Shown: positions 40,980 through 50,714, counted from the first letter of the stretch. The stretch is DNA of 64,000 nucleotides from Pseudomonadota bacterium (GCA_018241725.1 JAFEDI010000130.1:16363-80362); one strand, 5' to 3'. Made by a program: numbers and translations. The notes: generated from the sequence alone by a model not told the origin.

Positions 40980-43370
40980 ATGAATATCCGACATCGCATC
41001 ATCCTGCTGGTCGTCCTGAGCCTGACGGCGATGCTGTCCATCGGCGGTTATGCCGCCTTGCAGTCCCGCTGGAACGCTTCCGAAGTGCGCATCGTCACCG
41101 AGGGCATCGTGCCCAGTGCGCTGGCGTCGGCCGACCTGGTCGCCCACCTGAAGGACGTCCAGCTGACGACGATGGAGCTGGTCTCCGCGCCGGACGCCAA
41201 GCTGGCGCTGCAGACCGAGGACAAACTGAAGACCGACAAGGCGGCTCTCAAGGAGGCCATCGAACAACAGGGCGCACAAGCCACCAGCGACACCCAGCGG
41301 GGCCTCGTCGTACAGGCGAAGGAAAGCCTGGACAACTATTTTGCGGCCATCGACGACGCGACCCGCTTCAAGCTGTCCGGCCAGAAGGAGATGGCCGAGG
41401 CCGCCCTGTTCGGTGCGGTGGGCGAGTACCAGCGCGAGATCCAGTCGGTCGTCGAAACCCTGCGCATCGAGAAGAACCGTAGCAAGGACGGCGCCATCAC
41501 CGCCCTCAACGACAGCCTGGCGCAGACCGTGACCGGCATCTCGGCGGCGGCGCTGACTGCGCTGGCGATCCTCGCGGCGGTCGGCGGCATGCTGTACCGC
41601 CAGGTGGTGCGGCCGATCGGCCGCATGCAGTCGATGATGACCGAGATCGCGACGAGCCAGGACTTCAGCCGCCGCCTGCCGGTCGAGCGGGAGGACGAGA
41701 TCGGCCGCTCCATCGTTGCCTTCAACACGATGCTCGCCAAGATCGAGGAAAGCTCGGCGCAGCTGCGCCAGAAGACTGCCGACATCCAGACCATGCTGCA
41801 GAACATGCCCCAGGGCATCCTGACCATTGCCGACGGCAACCGCGTGCATCCGGAGTATTCGGCTTACCTCGAGAGCATCTTCGAGACGCAGGACATCGCC
41901 GGGCGCGACATGATGGAGCTGGTGTTCTCCGGCACCAACCTGGGTTCCGACCTGCTGTCGCAGATCGAGGCCGTCGGCGGCGCCTGCATCGGCGAGGACG
42001 CGATGAACTTCGAGTTCAACGCCCACCTGCTGCCGGGCGAGATCGAGAAGACCCTGGCCGACGGGAAGGTGAAGATCCTTGACCTCAACTGGTCGCCGAT
42101 CACCGACGCGGACGGCAACACGGTGCGCTTGCTGCTGTGCGTGCGCGATGTGACCGAGCTGCGCAAGCTGGCCGCCGAGGCCAACGAGCAGAAGCGCGAG
42201 CTGGAGATCATCGGCGAGATCCTGGCGGTCAGCCAGGAGAAGTTCCATGAATTCATCGCCGGCGCCCTCAAGTTCGTCGACGAGAACGAAGCCTTGATCC
42301 GCCAGCGCGACGAGGCGCAGACCGGCACCGTCGACCGCCTGTTCCGCAACATGCACACCATCAAGGGCAACGCCCGGACCTACGGCCTGCTGCACCTGAC
42401 CAACCTGGTGCACGAGGCGGAACAGACCTACGAGGCTCTGCGGGGTACACGCCCGGCCATCGCCTGGGACCAGGAACAACTGCTCGAAGAGCTGAACGGC
42501 GTGCGCGCCGAGGTGGAGCGTTACGCCCGCATCAACGAGGTCAGCCTGGGCCGCAAGGGGCCGGGCCGCCGTGGCGGTGTCGAGCGCTACCTGATGGTGG
42601 ACCGGGAGCAGATCCAGCACACCTTGCAGCGCCTGGAAACGGTGAACACCGGCAACATGCGGGAGCTTGTCGCCGCCCGTGACGAGGTGCATCGCGTGCT
42701 GCGCCTGCTCGGTACCGAATCCATCAGCCACGTGCTGTCCGGCATCTTCGATTCCCTGCCGTCGCTGGCCCGGGAGCTCGGCAAGGTGGTGCCGATGGTC
42801 TCCATCGACGACAACGGTTACGTGGTGCGCAGCCAGGCCGGCAGTCTGCTGAAGAACGTCTTCATGCACCTGATCCGCAACGCGGTGGATCACGGCCTGG
42901 AAACGGTGGACGAGCGCATTGCCGCCGGCAAGCCGCTGGCCGGACTGATCTCCCTCGATGCGAGCGTGCGTGACGGGCAGTTTCAGCTGGCGCTGCGCGA
43001 CGACGGACGCGGTCTGGCGCTGGCGCGCATCCGCCGCATCGCGGTCAACAAGGGCCTGATCGGCGAGGATGCGCAGCTCGACGACGTGACGACGGCCCGG
43101 CTGATCTTCCAGGCGGGTTTCTCGACGGCCAGCCACGTGACCGAGGTGTCCGGCCGCGGCGTCGGCATGGACGCAGTGCTCGACTTCGTGAAGCGCGAGC
43201 ACGGGCGCATCGAAATCATGTTCCTGGACGATGCCGAAGGCGCAGATTTCCGCCAGTTCCAGATCGTCGTGAGCCTGCCCGACAGCTTTGCAGTGCGTGT
43301 GGACACCGGGCCGGATGCCCGCGACGCGGAGCTTCCGGCAGCCGACAAGGCTCTGCAGGCAGCGGTTTGA
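40980..43370 (+). CDS. Membrane-bound CheA-like kinase with HAMP, PAS-like and HPt domains
   Basis: This 796-aa protein combines receptor and kinase. A membrane span (7-25), a four-helix periplasmic domain (30-180), a second span (185-205), HAMP (205-258) and a PAS-like region (265-395) come first. An HPt domain with phospho-accepting His459 (MHTIKGNARTYG) and a CheA-type HATPase (N-box LIRNAVDHG at about 631-639, DDGRG at 674-678, GRGVGM at 725-730) follow. It lacks the CheW-like P5 domain of true CheA, so it should not join a normal CheW array. It heads a co-directional cluster of CheX-like, CheY-like and MCP-like genes. Confidence 0.85.
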   Translation: MNIRHRIILLVVLSLTAMLSIGGYAALQSRWNASEVRIVTEGIVPSALASADLVAHLKDVQLTTMELVSAPDAKLALQTEDKLKTDKAALKEAIEQQGAQATSDTQRGLVVQAKESLDNYFAAIDDATRFKLSGQKEMAEAALFGAVGEYQREIQSVVETLRIEKNRSKDGAITALNDSLAQTVTGISAAALTALAILAAVGGMLYRQVVRPIGRMQSMMTEIATSQDFSRRLPVEREDEIGRSIVAFNTMLAKIEESSAQLRQKTADIQTMLQNMPQGILTIADGNRVHPEYSAYLESIFETQDIAGRDMMELVFSGTNLGSDLLSQIEAVGGACIGEDAMNFEFNAHLLPGEIEKTLADGKVKILDLNWSPITDADGNTVRLLLCVRDVTELRKLAAEANEQKRELEIIGEILAVSQEKFHEFIAGALKFVDENEALIRQRDEAQTGTVDRLFRNMHTIKGNARTYGLLHLTNLVHEAEQTYEALRGTRPAIAWDQEQLLEELNGVRAEVERYARINEVSLGRKGPGRRGGVERYLMVDREQIQHTLQRLETVNTGNMRELVAARDEVHRVLRLLGTESISHVLSGIFDSLPSLARELGKVVPMVSIDDNGYVVRSQAGSLLKNVFMHLIRNAVDHGLETVDERIAAGKPLAGLISLDASVRDGQFQLALRDDGRGLALARIRRIAVNKGLIGEDAQLDDVTTARLIFQAGFSTASHVTEVSGRGVGMDAVLDFVKREHGRIEIMFLDDAEGADFRQFQIVVSLPDSFAVRVDTGPDARDAELPAADKALQAAV

Positions 43371-43380
43371 GGGGACGAGC

Positions 43381-44355
43381 ATGGATATGAACAGCGACAA
43401 ACTGATCGTCAGCAAGGTGCTGATCCTCGACGACGCGGTCGGGCATTTCGACGGCCTCAAGGCCTTCTGCGGTGACGCCGGCCTGCTCGGCATCCGGCCG
43501 CATGGCGACGCCGGCAGCGTGATGAGCATCCTGCGTTCCAACGTGGACCTGGGCGGCATCATGCTTTACGAGAACTACGGCGGCCCGGCTGGCGAAGGAC
43601 TGGGCCTGGCCCGGGAGATCCACGCGCTGCGCCCCGAACTGCCGATCTTCCTGCGCCGCGACGCGACGGCCAGCGTGGCCGGCCTGACCGAGCGGGACGC
43701 GGCGATGTTCCGCTGCGCCTACACGCTGCAGGACCTGCAACACCTGCGCGCCTCCCTCGATGCGTCGATCTTCAGCCGGGTCTATCCCAACGATCTGGTG
43801 CGCGGCATTGCGGAGATGACGCGAGCCTCGCTGGAAAGCCTGTTCCACGGCTGCGACGTGGACATGGAAACCCCTTACCTGGTGAAGGACCGGATCATCC
43901 ACGGCGAGGTGTTCACGATGATCGCTATCGAGAGCAACTGGTGTCGCGGCTACATGATGCTGCAGGCCTCGGAGAGCGCCTTGCTGCGCCTGCTGGGCGA
44001 GGACTGCGAAGAGCGCGAGCCGATGGGATTCCGTGAGCTCAACAACGTGCTTGGCGAGGCCACCAACCTGATCTGGGGTTCGTTCAAGAACCGCTACGTG
44101 GGGACGACCGACACAGGGCTCCACGGCCAGACCCAGGTGCCGATCATCATCAATCATCACCGCAACTACATCTCCTTCGGCTCGGACGACCCGCAGCTTT
44201 GCTTCAAGTACACGCTGCGCCCGCAAGGCCGCGGAGATGTGGCGGTGCCGGTGTACCAGCGCTTCGTTTTCAACCTGAGCTGGTCGCCGGAAGCCTTTCA
44301 CGAAAATCCGTCCGTCGAGGCGCTGGTCGAATCCGGCGAGCTCGAACTGTTCTGA
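43381..44355 (+). CDS. CheX-family protein with degenerate N-terminal receiver
   Basis: This 324-aa protein has an N-terminal receiver-like domain (about 8-125; VLILDDAVGHFDG). The expected phospho-Asp region reads GIMLYENYGG, so phosphorylation looks lost. The C-terminal half (about 135-310) is a CheC/CheX-type phosphatase domain with the ExxN motif in FRELNNVLGEATNLIWG. CheX enzymes dephosphorylate CheY. The last residues, ESGELELF, nearly match the tail of the second CheX-like protein in this cluster. It begins 10 nt after the kinase gene and probably opposes it. Confidence 0.78.
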   Translation: MDMNSDKLIVSKVLILDDAVGHFDGLKAFCGDAGLLGIRPHGDAGSVMSILRSNVDLGGIMLYENYGGPAGEGLGLAREIHALRPELPIFLRRDATASVAGLTERDAAMFRCAYTLQDLQHLRASLDASIFSRVYPNDLVRGIAEMTRASLESLFHGCDVDMETPYLVKDRIIHGEVFTMIAIESNWCRGYMMLQASESALLRLLGEDCEEREPMGFRELNNVLGEATNLIWGSFKNRYVGTTDTGLHGQTQVPIIINHHRNYISFGSDDPQLCFKYTLRPQGRGDVAVPVYQRFVFNLSWSPEAFHENPSVEALVESGELELF

Positions 44356-44388
44356 ACATCCATCTTTAAATTTTGAGGAGTATTTCCC

Positions 44389-44754
44389 ATGGCACAGGTT
44401 TTGGTTGTCGATGATTCCAGCACGGTCCGTAACGAAGTCTGCGATTTCCTGAAGGCCAACGGCCTGACGGTCAGCGCGGCGGTGGATGGCCGCGACGGGC
44501 TGGACAAGCTGAAGGCGGACCCGGGCATCAAGCTGGTCGTCAGCGATGTGAACATGCCCAACATGGACGGCCTGACGATGGCCGAGAAGATTCGCAGCGA
44601 GCAGCGCAACGCCAGCGTCAACATCATCATGCTGACCACCGAAAACAGCCCGACGATGAAGGAGCGCGGCAAGGCAGCCGGCGTCAAGGGCTGGATCGTC
44701 AAGCCCTTCAATGGCCCGGCGGTGGTCGGCTCGCTGAAGAAGCTGGTCGGCTGA
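44389..44754 (+). CDS. CheY-like single-domain response regulator
   Basis: This 121-aa stand-alone receiver has an acidic pair in VVDDSST, phospho-Asp in [12 protein letters not shown] (about residue 55), Thr in MLTTEN and Lys in IVKPF. All catalytic residues are present. It has no output domain, so it acts by binding a partner. Position between two CheX-like phosphatases and downstream of an HPt-kinase makes it the likely phosphoacceptor of this system. A GAGGAG ribosome site lies upstream. Confidence 0.93.
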   Translation: MAQVLVVDDSSTVRNEVCDFLKANGLTVSAAVDGRDGLDKLKADPGIKLVVSDVNMPNMDGLTMAEKIRSEQRNASVNIIMLTTENSPTMKERGKAAGVKGWIVKPFNGPAVVGSLKKLVG

Positions 44755-44779
44755 GGCGCGCGGTAACGCGGAAACATCG

Positions 44780-45571
44780 ATGGAAACGGGATTGAACGCC
44801 TTCCTGGTCGCGCTGCTCGGCGGCAGCCTCGCCACCTCCGTGTGGTGGTCGAAATGGACGCAGGTCCGCAGGAGCCATCGTTCGGCCCTGGCCGAGCGGG
44901 ACCGGCTCATCGACGAGCTCGGGCCGCGCATCCCGCCGGCCGAGGCGGAAGCGACGCGGGCCTCGCTGCAGGCGCGCATCGACGCGCTGGAGCAGCACCT
45001 CGCAGCCCAGCAGAACAGCCACCAGGCGGCGCTCGCCCGTAGTCGCGAGGAGGCCGAGGCGGCGAGCGCCGCTGCCCTCGCGGCGCTGGAGGCAGCGCAC
45101 CAGCAGAAGCTGGCCGAGCAACGCAGTGCGCTGGCCACAGAGCAGGGCGCTTGGCAGGGGAACGTGGCGTCCCTGCAAGGCATGATCCGCAGCCTGGAGC
45201 GCTGGCACGGCGAGATGCAAGCCATCTTGCGCAACAACCAGGAGCTGAAGAAGCAGAACGAGCAGTTTCAGAACATCAACAAGAGCGTAGTGATGCTCGC
45301 CCTCAATGCGTCCATCGAGGCGGCCCGCGCCGGCGAGCAGGGCCGGGGCTTCTCGGTTGTCGCCGACGGCGTGCGCGACCTGGCGCTGACCTCCACACGC
45401 CTGGCCCAGGACTACAAGACCAACCTGGACAAGAACGACCTGATCACTACGACTACCTTCCAGGACATGCAGGCCAGCGGCAACATGATCCGCACGGCGC
45501 TGTTCGGGCTCGGCGCAACCACGGACCGCATCGCCCGGATCGTCGCCGGGCAGGACGGGGCGCATGATTAG
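44780..45571 (+). CDS. Minimal MCP-like signalling protein without a sensory domain
   Basis: This 263-aa protein has one N-terminal membrane anchor (about 5-23) and a long Ala/Glu/Gln-rich coiled coil (about 50-160). A short piece of the methyl-accepting hairpin tip follows, with [20 protein letters not shown] at about 175-194. There is no ligand-binding domain, no HAMP and only a short return helix, so it is a stripped-down receptor. The tip normally contacts CheA and CheW; here the kinase has no CheW-like domain. Its 3' end overlaps the next gene by 8 nt. Confidence 0.8.
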   Translation: METGLNAFLVALLGGSLATSVWWSKWTQVRRSHRSALAERDRLIDELGPRIPPAEAEATRASLQARIDALEQHLAAQQNSHQAALARSREEAEAASAAALAALEAAHQQKLAEQRSALATEQGAWQGNVASLQGMIRSLERWHGEMQAILRNNQELKKQNEQFQNINKSVVMLALNASIEAARAGEQGRGFSVVADGVRDLALTSTRLAQDYKTNLDKNDLITTTTFQDMQASGNMIRTALFGLGATTDRIARIVAGQDGAHD

Positions 45572-46136
45572 CCGGGATGCGCGGGAGTCCATCGAATGGC
45601 TGTTCGACAAGGCCATTCGCGAGCACAGCGTGAATGCTGCGTCGGACCGCTGCGAGATCCATCCGCACGCGGGCCGGGATGAGGCGGGGAGCGGCTCCAG
45701 CGCCGATCTGGTGGTGCTCAACATTTCGTCCTACCTGTTCAGGATCGTTGCGCTGTTCGAGTTCGAGCGGGACGGCGGGATGAGGAGCCACCTGGCCGGG
45801 CTGGCGGGTCTCGATGAGCGGACGCTGGACGAAAATGTGCTGTTCGATGCCTACGCGGAATTTGTGAACATGGTGTGCGGCGCGGTCAATCGCGGACTGT
45901 CGGCACGTTTTCATGCAGGCATGTCGACACCATTCTTCCTGGAAAGCGCCTGTGTGGATCACGTGGCGATCCTGCAGCCGACCGAGATCGTGGCGCTGAC
46001 GGCCACGATCAACGACACCGCCCGCTTCAGGCTGACCCTGTGCGTGCAGGTGGCAAGCAACGAGACACTGGACTTCCGCGTCGAGCGGCATGAAGAGCAG
46101 CAGGTTGAGTCGAGTGGCGAGCTGGAGTTCTTCTAG
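45564..46136 (+). CDS. Second CheX-like phosphatase-family protein
   Basis: This 190-aa protein has CheC/CheX-like architecture with an ExxN element in [17 protein letters not shown] (about 97-113) and hydrophobic strands typical of the fold. It ends in ESSGELEFF, matching the ESGELELF tail of the larger CheX-like protein, which suggests a shared docking peptide. It is translationally coupled to the MCP-like gene. It probably dephosphorylates the CheY-like protein or is an adaptor; enzymatic activity is not proven by the motif alone. Confidence 0.72.
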   Translation: MISRDARESIEWLFDKAIREHSVNAASDRCEIHPHAGRDEAGSGSSADLVVLNISSYLFRIVALFEFERDGGMRSHLAGLAGLDERTLDENVLFDAYAEFVNMVCGAVNRGLSARFHAGMSTPFFLESACVDHVAILQPTEIVALTATINDTARFRLTLCVQVASNETLDFRVERHEEQQVESSGELEFF

Positions 46137-46205
46137 CGACTTGCCGGGGCATTCTCAAGTGATTATTTCACTTGCATATAAATGCAGAGTGGCTAAACTT
46201 CACGG

Positions 46206-46298
46206 CGCGACACCTTGATGAGTCATCTCCATCCTGGTGTCGTTCTGTAGATGACTCCCAGCTTTTGTCCGGCCACCCCCCTGGCCGGCTTTTTTTTT
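46206..46298 (+). ncRNA. Candidate structured small RNA with pseudoknot and terminator
   Basis: A sigma-70-like promoter (TTGCAT 46172-46177, 16-nt spacer, TAAACT 46194-46199) predicts a start near 46206. A hairpin CGACACC (46208-46214)/GGTGTCG (46236-46242) with an inner GATG/CATC stem follows. Its loop region GAGTCATCT (46220-46228) is complementary to AGATGACTC (46249-46257), giving an H-type pseudoknot or a switch between two helices. A terminator (CCGGCCA/TGGCCGG, 46269-46288, then a run of about nine T) closes it, for about 93 nt. It matches no family I know. It lies between the second CheX-like gene and the two-receiver gene. Confidence 0.65.
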
Positions 46299-46445
46299 GC
46301 CCTCTGTTCCTGCTCTTCGTGCCGTCCGCGCTCCGGGGCAATCGATCCATGAGCGCCGTTTTCGCCATTTTTTAGCGGATCGACCTCAATTTTTTTCATT
46401 TTTGTTCGCTAACAGTGCCGTCCAAACTGGTTAGGCACAAAAACA

Positions 46446-47258
46446 ATGACGAACACCGCTTCCCGATTCGAGAACACCCGGCTCCTGCTCGTCGAGCCGT
46501 CGGCCCTGCAGGCCAAGATCATCCAGCGGGAGTGCGAGGAAATTGGACTGACTCGCGTCCGCACGGTCGGCAGCTCCGCGGAAGCCCTGGAGGCAATGCG
46601 CGCGGAGCGGCCGGATGTGGTGCTCAGCGCCCTCTATCTGCCGGATCTGCCCGGTACGGAGCTGGTGGCGGCGATGCGCACCGATCCGCGTCTTGAGGAT
46701 GTGGCCTTCATCCTGATTTCCAGCGAAACCCGCCCGCAGGCCCTCGACCCCGTGCGGCAGGCCGGCCTGTGCGGCATCCTGCCCAAGCCCTTCGATGCGT
46801 CCCAACTGGCCAGGGCGATCAGCCGCACGATGGATCTGCTCGGTACTCGACGCGATCTTGAGAACGAGGTCGACCTGGAGGAGGTGCGCGTACTGCTGGT
46901 GGACGACAGCCCCAATGCGCGCAAATTCATCCGGCGCATCCTCTCCAACCTGGGGCTGCAGCACTTCATCGAAGCGGATAACGGGCGGGAGGCCGTGGTG
47001 CTGCTCGGTGACACGATGGTCGACCTGATCGTCACCGACTACAACATGCCGGAGATGGATGGTCGGGAGCTCGTCGAATACGTGCGAACCCGCAGCTGGC
47101 AGCAAGCCGTGCCGATCCTGATGGTGACCAGTGAATCGGACGCCGGCCGTCTGGCCGCTGTGGAGCAGGCCGGCGTGTCAGGCATCTGCGACAAGCCGCT
47201 GGAGACGGACATGCTGCTCGACCTGCTCACTACCATGCTCCAGCGCGATCAGGACTGA
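46446..47258 (+). CDS. Tandem-receiver response regulator (REC-REC)
   Basis: This 270-aa protein has two CheY-like receivers. In the first (about 10-130) the phospho-Asp position reads VVLSALYLPDL, so Asp is replaced and the domain is probably inactive, although KPF is kept. The second (about 145-268) is intact: LLVDDSPNARK, IVTDYNMPEMDG, Lys in CDKPL. There is no output domain. It is separated from the chemosensory genes by the small RNA and its terminator, and has an AT-rich leader (46370-46440). It may be a phosphate sink or a second output of the same system. Confidence 0.88.
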   Translation: MTNTASRFENTRLLLVEPSALQAKIIQRECEEIGLTRVRTVGSSAEALEAMRAERPDVVLSALYLPDLPGTELVAAMRTDPRLEDVAFILISSETRPQALDPVRQAGLCGILPKPFDASQLARAISRTMDLLGTRRDLENEVDLEEVRVLLVDDSPNARKFIRRILSNLGLQHFIEADNGREAVVLLGDTMVDLIVTDYNMPEMDGRELVEYVRTRSWQQAVPILMVTSESDAGRLAAVEQAGVSGICDKPLETDMLLDLLTTMLQRDQD

Positions 47259-47270
47259 CCCGGCGACGAA

Positions 47271-50200
47271 TCAGGCCTTCACGGCCTCCAGCAGGTCGCG
47301 GGCAGCCTTGACCCGTGCCTTGATGTCCGGCATCGACAGCTTGCGTACCAGCTTGTCCGGGCCGGACATGCGGATGCCGCGGTCCTTCTGCATCAGCAGG
47401 ATGACCTTGGTCGGATCGATCGGCGCGGTGGCTTCGAACTGTACCGACAGTTGGGATTCGGACGCGTCCAGCTTGGCCACGCCGAAAGGCTTGACCAGCA
47501 TGCGCAGGCGGTGGGTTTCGAGCAGTGCGCGGGCCTGCGGCGGCATCTCGCCGAAGCGGTCGATGAGTTCTTCCTGCAGGGCCTGCAGGTCGTCCTCCGT
47601 CTCGCAGTTGGCAAGACGCTTGTAGAGGGTCAACCGCTCCTGCACGTCGCTGCAGTAGTCGTTGGGCAGCAGGGCGGGGGCATGCAGGTTGATCTCCGAC
47701 ACCACCTCCAGCGGCTGGCTCAGGTCCGGCTCCTTGCCTTGCTGCAGGTCGCGCACCGCGCGCTTGAGCATTTCGGTGTACAGGCTGACGCCGACCTGCT
47801 GCATCTCGCCGGACTGGTTCTCGCCGAGCACCTCGCCAGCGCCGCGGATCTCCAGATCCTGCATCGCCAGGTAGAAGCCGGAACCCAGTTCTTCCATCAT
47901 GGTGATCGCTTCCAGGCGCTTCTGGGCCTGGGCGGTCGGCTTGGCGTGGGCGTCGGTCAGAAGATAGGCGTAGGCCTGGTGGTGGGAGCGGCCGACGCGG
48001 CCGCGCAGCTGGTGCAGCTGGGCGAGGCCGAAGCGGTCGGCCCGGTTGATGATGATGGTGTTGGCCGTCGGGATGTTGATGCCGGTCTCGATGATGGTCG
48101 TACACAGCAGCAGGTTGGCCTTCTGCGACGTGAAGTCGCGCATCACGCGCTCCAGCTCGCGCTCCGGCAGCTGGCCGTGGCCGATCACGATGCGCGCCTC
48201 GGGTAGCAATTCCTCGAGGGATTCGCGCATGTTCTCGATGGTCTCGACCTCGTTGTGCAGGAAGTACACCTGCCCGCCGCGCTTGAACTCGCGGATCACC
48301 GCCTCGCGGACGATGCCCTTGCTGTGGCGTTGCACGAAGGTCTTGATGGCGAGGCGCTTCTGCGGCGCGGTGGCGATCACCGAGAACTCGCGCAGGCCTT
48401 CCAGCGCCAGGCCCAGCGTACGTGGGATCGGCGTGGCGGTGAGGGTCAGGATGTCCACCTCGCTGCGCAAGGCCTTCAGGCCTTCCTTCTGGCGCACGCC
48501 GAAACGGTGTTCCTCGTCGATGATGACGAGGCCCAGGCGTTTGAAGGTGACGTCCTTCTGCAGCAGCCGGTGGGTGCCGATGAGGATGTCCACCTTGCCC
48601 TCGCCGAGCTGCTTGATGGCCTCGGCCTGTTCCTTGGCGCTCTTGAAACGGGACAGCTCGGCGACCCGGATCGGCCAGTCGGCGAAGCGGTCGGCAAAGG
48701 TCTGGTAGTGCTGTTCGGCCAGCAGTGTTGTTGGGCACAGCACAACCACCTGCTTGCCATCGGCCACCGCGATGAACGCGGCGCGCAGCGCGACTTCGGT
48801 CTTGCCGAAGCCGACATCGCCGCAAACCAGGCGATCCATCGGCTTGCCGGATCTCATGTCGGCAATGACGGCTTCGATGGCGGCCAGCTGGTCCGGCGTC
48901 TCCTCGAAGCCGAAGCCCTCGGCGAAGGCCTCCAGGTCGTGCTGCTTGAAGTCGAACTTGTGGCCCTTGCGTGCCGCCCGCTGGGCGTACAGCGCGAGCA
49001 GCTCGGCGGCCGTGTCGCGGACCTGTTGGGCGGCCTTCTTCTTGGCCTTCTCCCACTGGCCGGAGCCGAGGGTGTGCAGACTGACGGCTTCCGGATCGGC
49101 ACCGGCGTAGCGGGTGATCACATGCAGCTGGGCAACCGGCACGTAGAGCTTGTCGCCGTTGGCGTATTCCAGGTGCAGGAACTCGGTCTGCCCTTCGCCG
49201 AGGTCCATGTGCACCAGGCCCATGTAGCGGCCGATGCCGTGGCTGGAGTGGACGACCGGATCGCCTTCCTTCAGCTCGGACAGGTCGCGTAGCCAGCCTT
49301 CGACGGTGGCCGCCTTGCGGCTGTCGCGACGGGTGCGCGTGCGGGCGGTGGCGGCGTAGAGCTCCGATTCTGTGACGACCGCCAGCCTGGCTTCCGGCAG
49401 GATGAAGCCTGCCGCCAGCGGCCCGGTGCCAAGGGCAAGCCCCGTGTCACCGCCGAGGAAGGCGTCGAAATCCGCCGTTGCCGCCGGCTTCAGGCCGTAC
49501 TCGGCGAAGAACTCGGCGATGGTCTGCTGGCGGCCGGCCGATTCGGCAAGGATCAGCACGCGGCCCGGGAAACCGTTGGTGAATGCCTTCAGGCGGTGCA
49601 GCGGATCACTGGCCTTGCGCTCCACGGACACATCCGGCAACGCCTGGGTCGGGCCGTCGCCGCCTGTTTCCGGGATGGCCAGGCGGGTGCGCTCCTTGAG
49701 AGCGACGAAGAAGGCTTCTTCGGACAGGAACAGCTGGTCCGGTGGCAGGATCGGCCGGGTCTTGTCACCACCGAGCAGCTGGTGGCGGCTGCGGGCGTCC
49801 TTCCAGAAGGCCTCGATGGCGCCCGGCACGTTGCGGTGGAGCAGCACCGGCGCGTTGCCGGGCAGGTAGTCGAAGAGCGTCGCCGTCTCGTCGAAGAACA
49901 GCGGCAGGTAGTACTCGATGCCCGCCGGCGCAATGCCGTGGGAGACGTCCTTGTAGATCGGGCTGCGCGAAGGGTCGCCCTCGAAGGCTTCGCGGAAGCG
50001 GCCGCGGAAGCGCGTGCGGCCAGTCTCGTCCATCGGAAACTCGCGGGCCGGCAGCAGGCGGACTTCCTTCACCGGGAATACCGTGCGCTGGGTGTCCGGG
50101 TCGAAGGTCTTGATGCTCTCCACTTCCTCGTCGAACAGATCGATGCGGTAGGGCAGCGCGGCGCCCATCGGGTAGAGGTCCACCAGGCCGCCGCGCACGC

Positions 50201-50714
50201 TGTATTCGCCGGGCGACATGACCTGGGTGACGTGGGCGTATCCAGCCACCGTCATCTGCATGCGCAGGCGCTCCACGTCGAGCTTCTCGCCCTGTGTCAG
50301 GAAGAAGGTGTAGGCGGCGAGGAAGGCCGGCGGCGCCAACCGGTACAGCGCGGTGGAGGCCGGCACCAGTGCGATGTCGGCTTCGCCGCGGCTGATCGCA
50401 TAAAGCGTGGACAGTCGCTCGGAGATCAGGTCCTGGTGCGGCGAGAAGCTGTCGTAGGGCAGGGTTTCCCAGTCCGGCAGCAGGTGCGTGCGCAGGCCGG
50501 GGGCCAGCCAGGCAATCTCGTCGGACAGGCGCTGGGCATCCAGCGGATTGGCCGTCACCACCACCAGCATCCGCCCGCCGCCGGCCAGTCGGGCGATCGC
50601 CAGCGCGTCGGAGGAACCGGTACAGGCCGGGAGGTCCAGGCGCTGGCCGGGCTTGGCCTTGGCATGGACGTCGAAAGCGGGCAGGAGGTCGCGGAAGGAG
50701 GGTGAGGCAGTCAT
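47271..50714 (-). CDS. mfd: Transcription-repair coupling factor Mfd
   Basis: This 1147-aa protein has normal length for Mfd. It removes RNA polymerase stalled at DNA lesions and recruits UvrA. The N-terminal UvrB-like region begins near residue 15. The RNA-polymerase interaction domain is around 480-560 (DPVVHSSHGIGRYMGLV). SF2 translocase motifs follow: the Walker A loop GDVGFGKTEVALRAAF, the DEEH box in IIDEEHRFGVRQK, and GRVGRSHHQAYAYLL. A C-terminal TRCF domain completes it. It converges on the two-receiver gene with 12 nt between stops, and its start is 49 nt from the next leftward gene. Confidence 0.98.
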   Translation of the reverse strand: MTASPSFRDLLPAFDVHAKAKPGQRLDLPACTGSSDALAIARLAGGGRMLVVVTANPLDAQRLSDEIAWLAPGLRTHLLPDWETLPYDSFSPHQDLISERLSTLYAISRGEADIALVPASTALYRLAPPAFLAAYTFFLTQGEKLDVERLRMQMTVAGYAHVTQVMSPGEYSVRGGLVDLYPMGAALPYRIDLFDEEVESIKTFDPDTQRTVFPVKEVRLLPAREFPMDETGRTRFRGRFREAFEGDPSRSPIYKDVSHGIAPAGIEYYLPLFFDETATLFDYLPGNAPVLLHRNVPGAIEAFWKDARSRHQLLGGDKTRPILPPDQLFLSEEAFFVALKERTRLAIPETGGDGPTQALPDVSVERKASDPLHRLKAFTNGFPGRVLILAESAGRQQTIAEFFAEYGLKPAATADFDAFLGGDTGLALGTGPLAAGFILPEARLAVVTESELYAATARTRTRRDSRKAATVEGWLRDLSELKEGDPVVHSSHGIGRYMGLVHMDLGEGQTEFLHLEYANGDKLYVPVAQLHVITRYAGADPEAVSLHTLGSGQWEKAKKKAAQQVRDTAAELLALYAQRAARKGHKFDFKQHDLEAFAEGFGFEETPDQLAAIEAVIADMRSGKPMDRLVCGDVGFGKTEVALRAAFIAVADGKQVVVLCPTTLLAEQHYQTFADRFADWPIRVAELSRFKSAKEQAEAIKQLGEGKVDILIGTHRLLQKDVTFKRLGLVIIDEEHRFGVRQKEGLKALRSEVDILTLTATPIPRTLGLALEGLREFSVIATAPQKRLAIKTFVQRHSKGIVREAVIREFKRGGQVYFLHNEVETIENMRESLEELLPEARIVIGHGQLPERELERVMRDFTSQKANLLLCTTIIETGINIPTANTIIINRADRFGLAQLHQLRGRVGRSHHQAYAYLLTDAHAKPTAQAQKRLEAITMMEELGSGFYLAMQDLEIRGAGEVLGENQSGEMQQVGVSLYTEMLKRAVRDLQQGKEPDLSQPLEVVSEINLHAPALLPNDYCSDVQERLTLYKRLANCETEDDLQALQEELIDRFGEMPPQARALLETHRLRMLVKPFGVAKLDASESQLSVQFEATAPIDPTKVILLMQKDRGIRMSGPDKLVRKLSMPDIKARVKAARDLLEAVKA

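Noticed and set aside
46172-46375. 67-codon open frame over the small RNA
   Set aside because: It runs through the promoter, pseudoknot and terminator and has no ribosome site or recognisable protein pattern.
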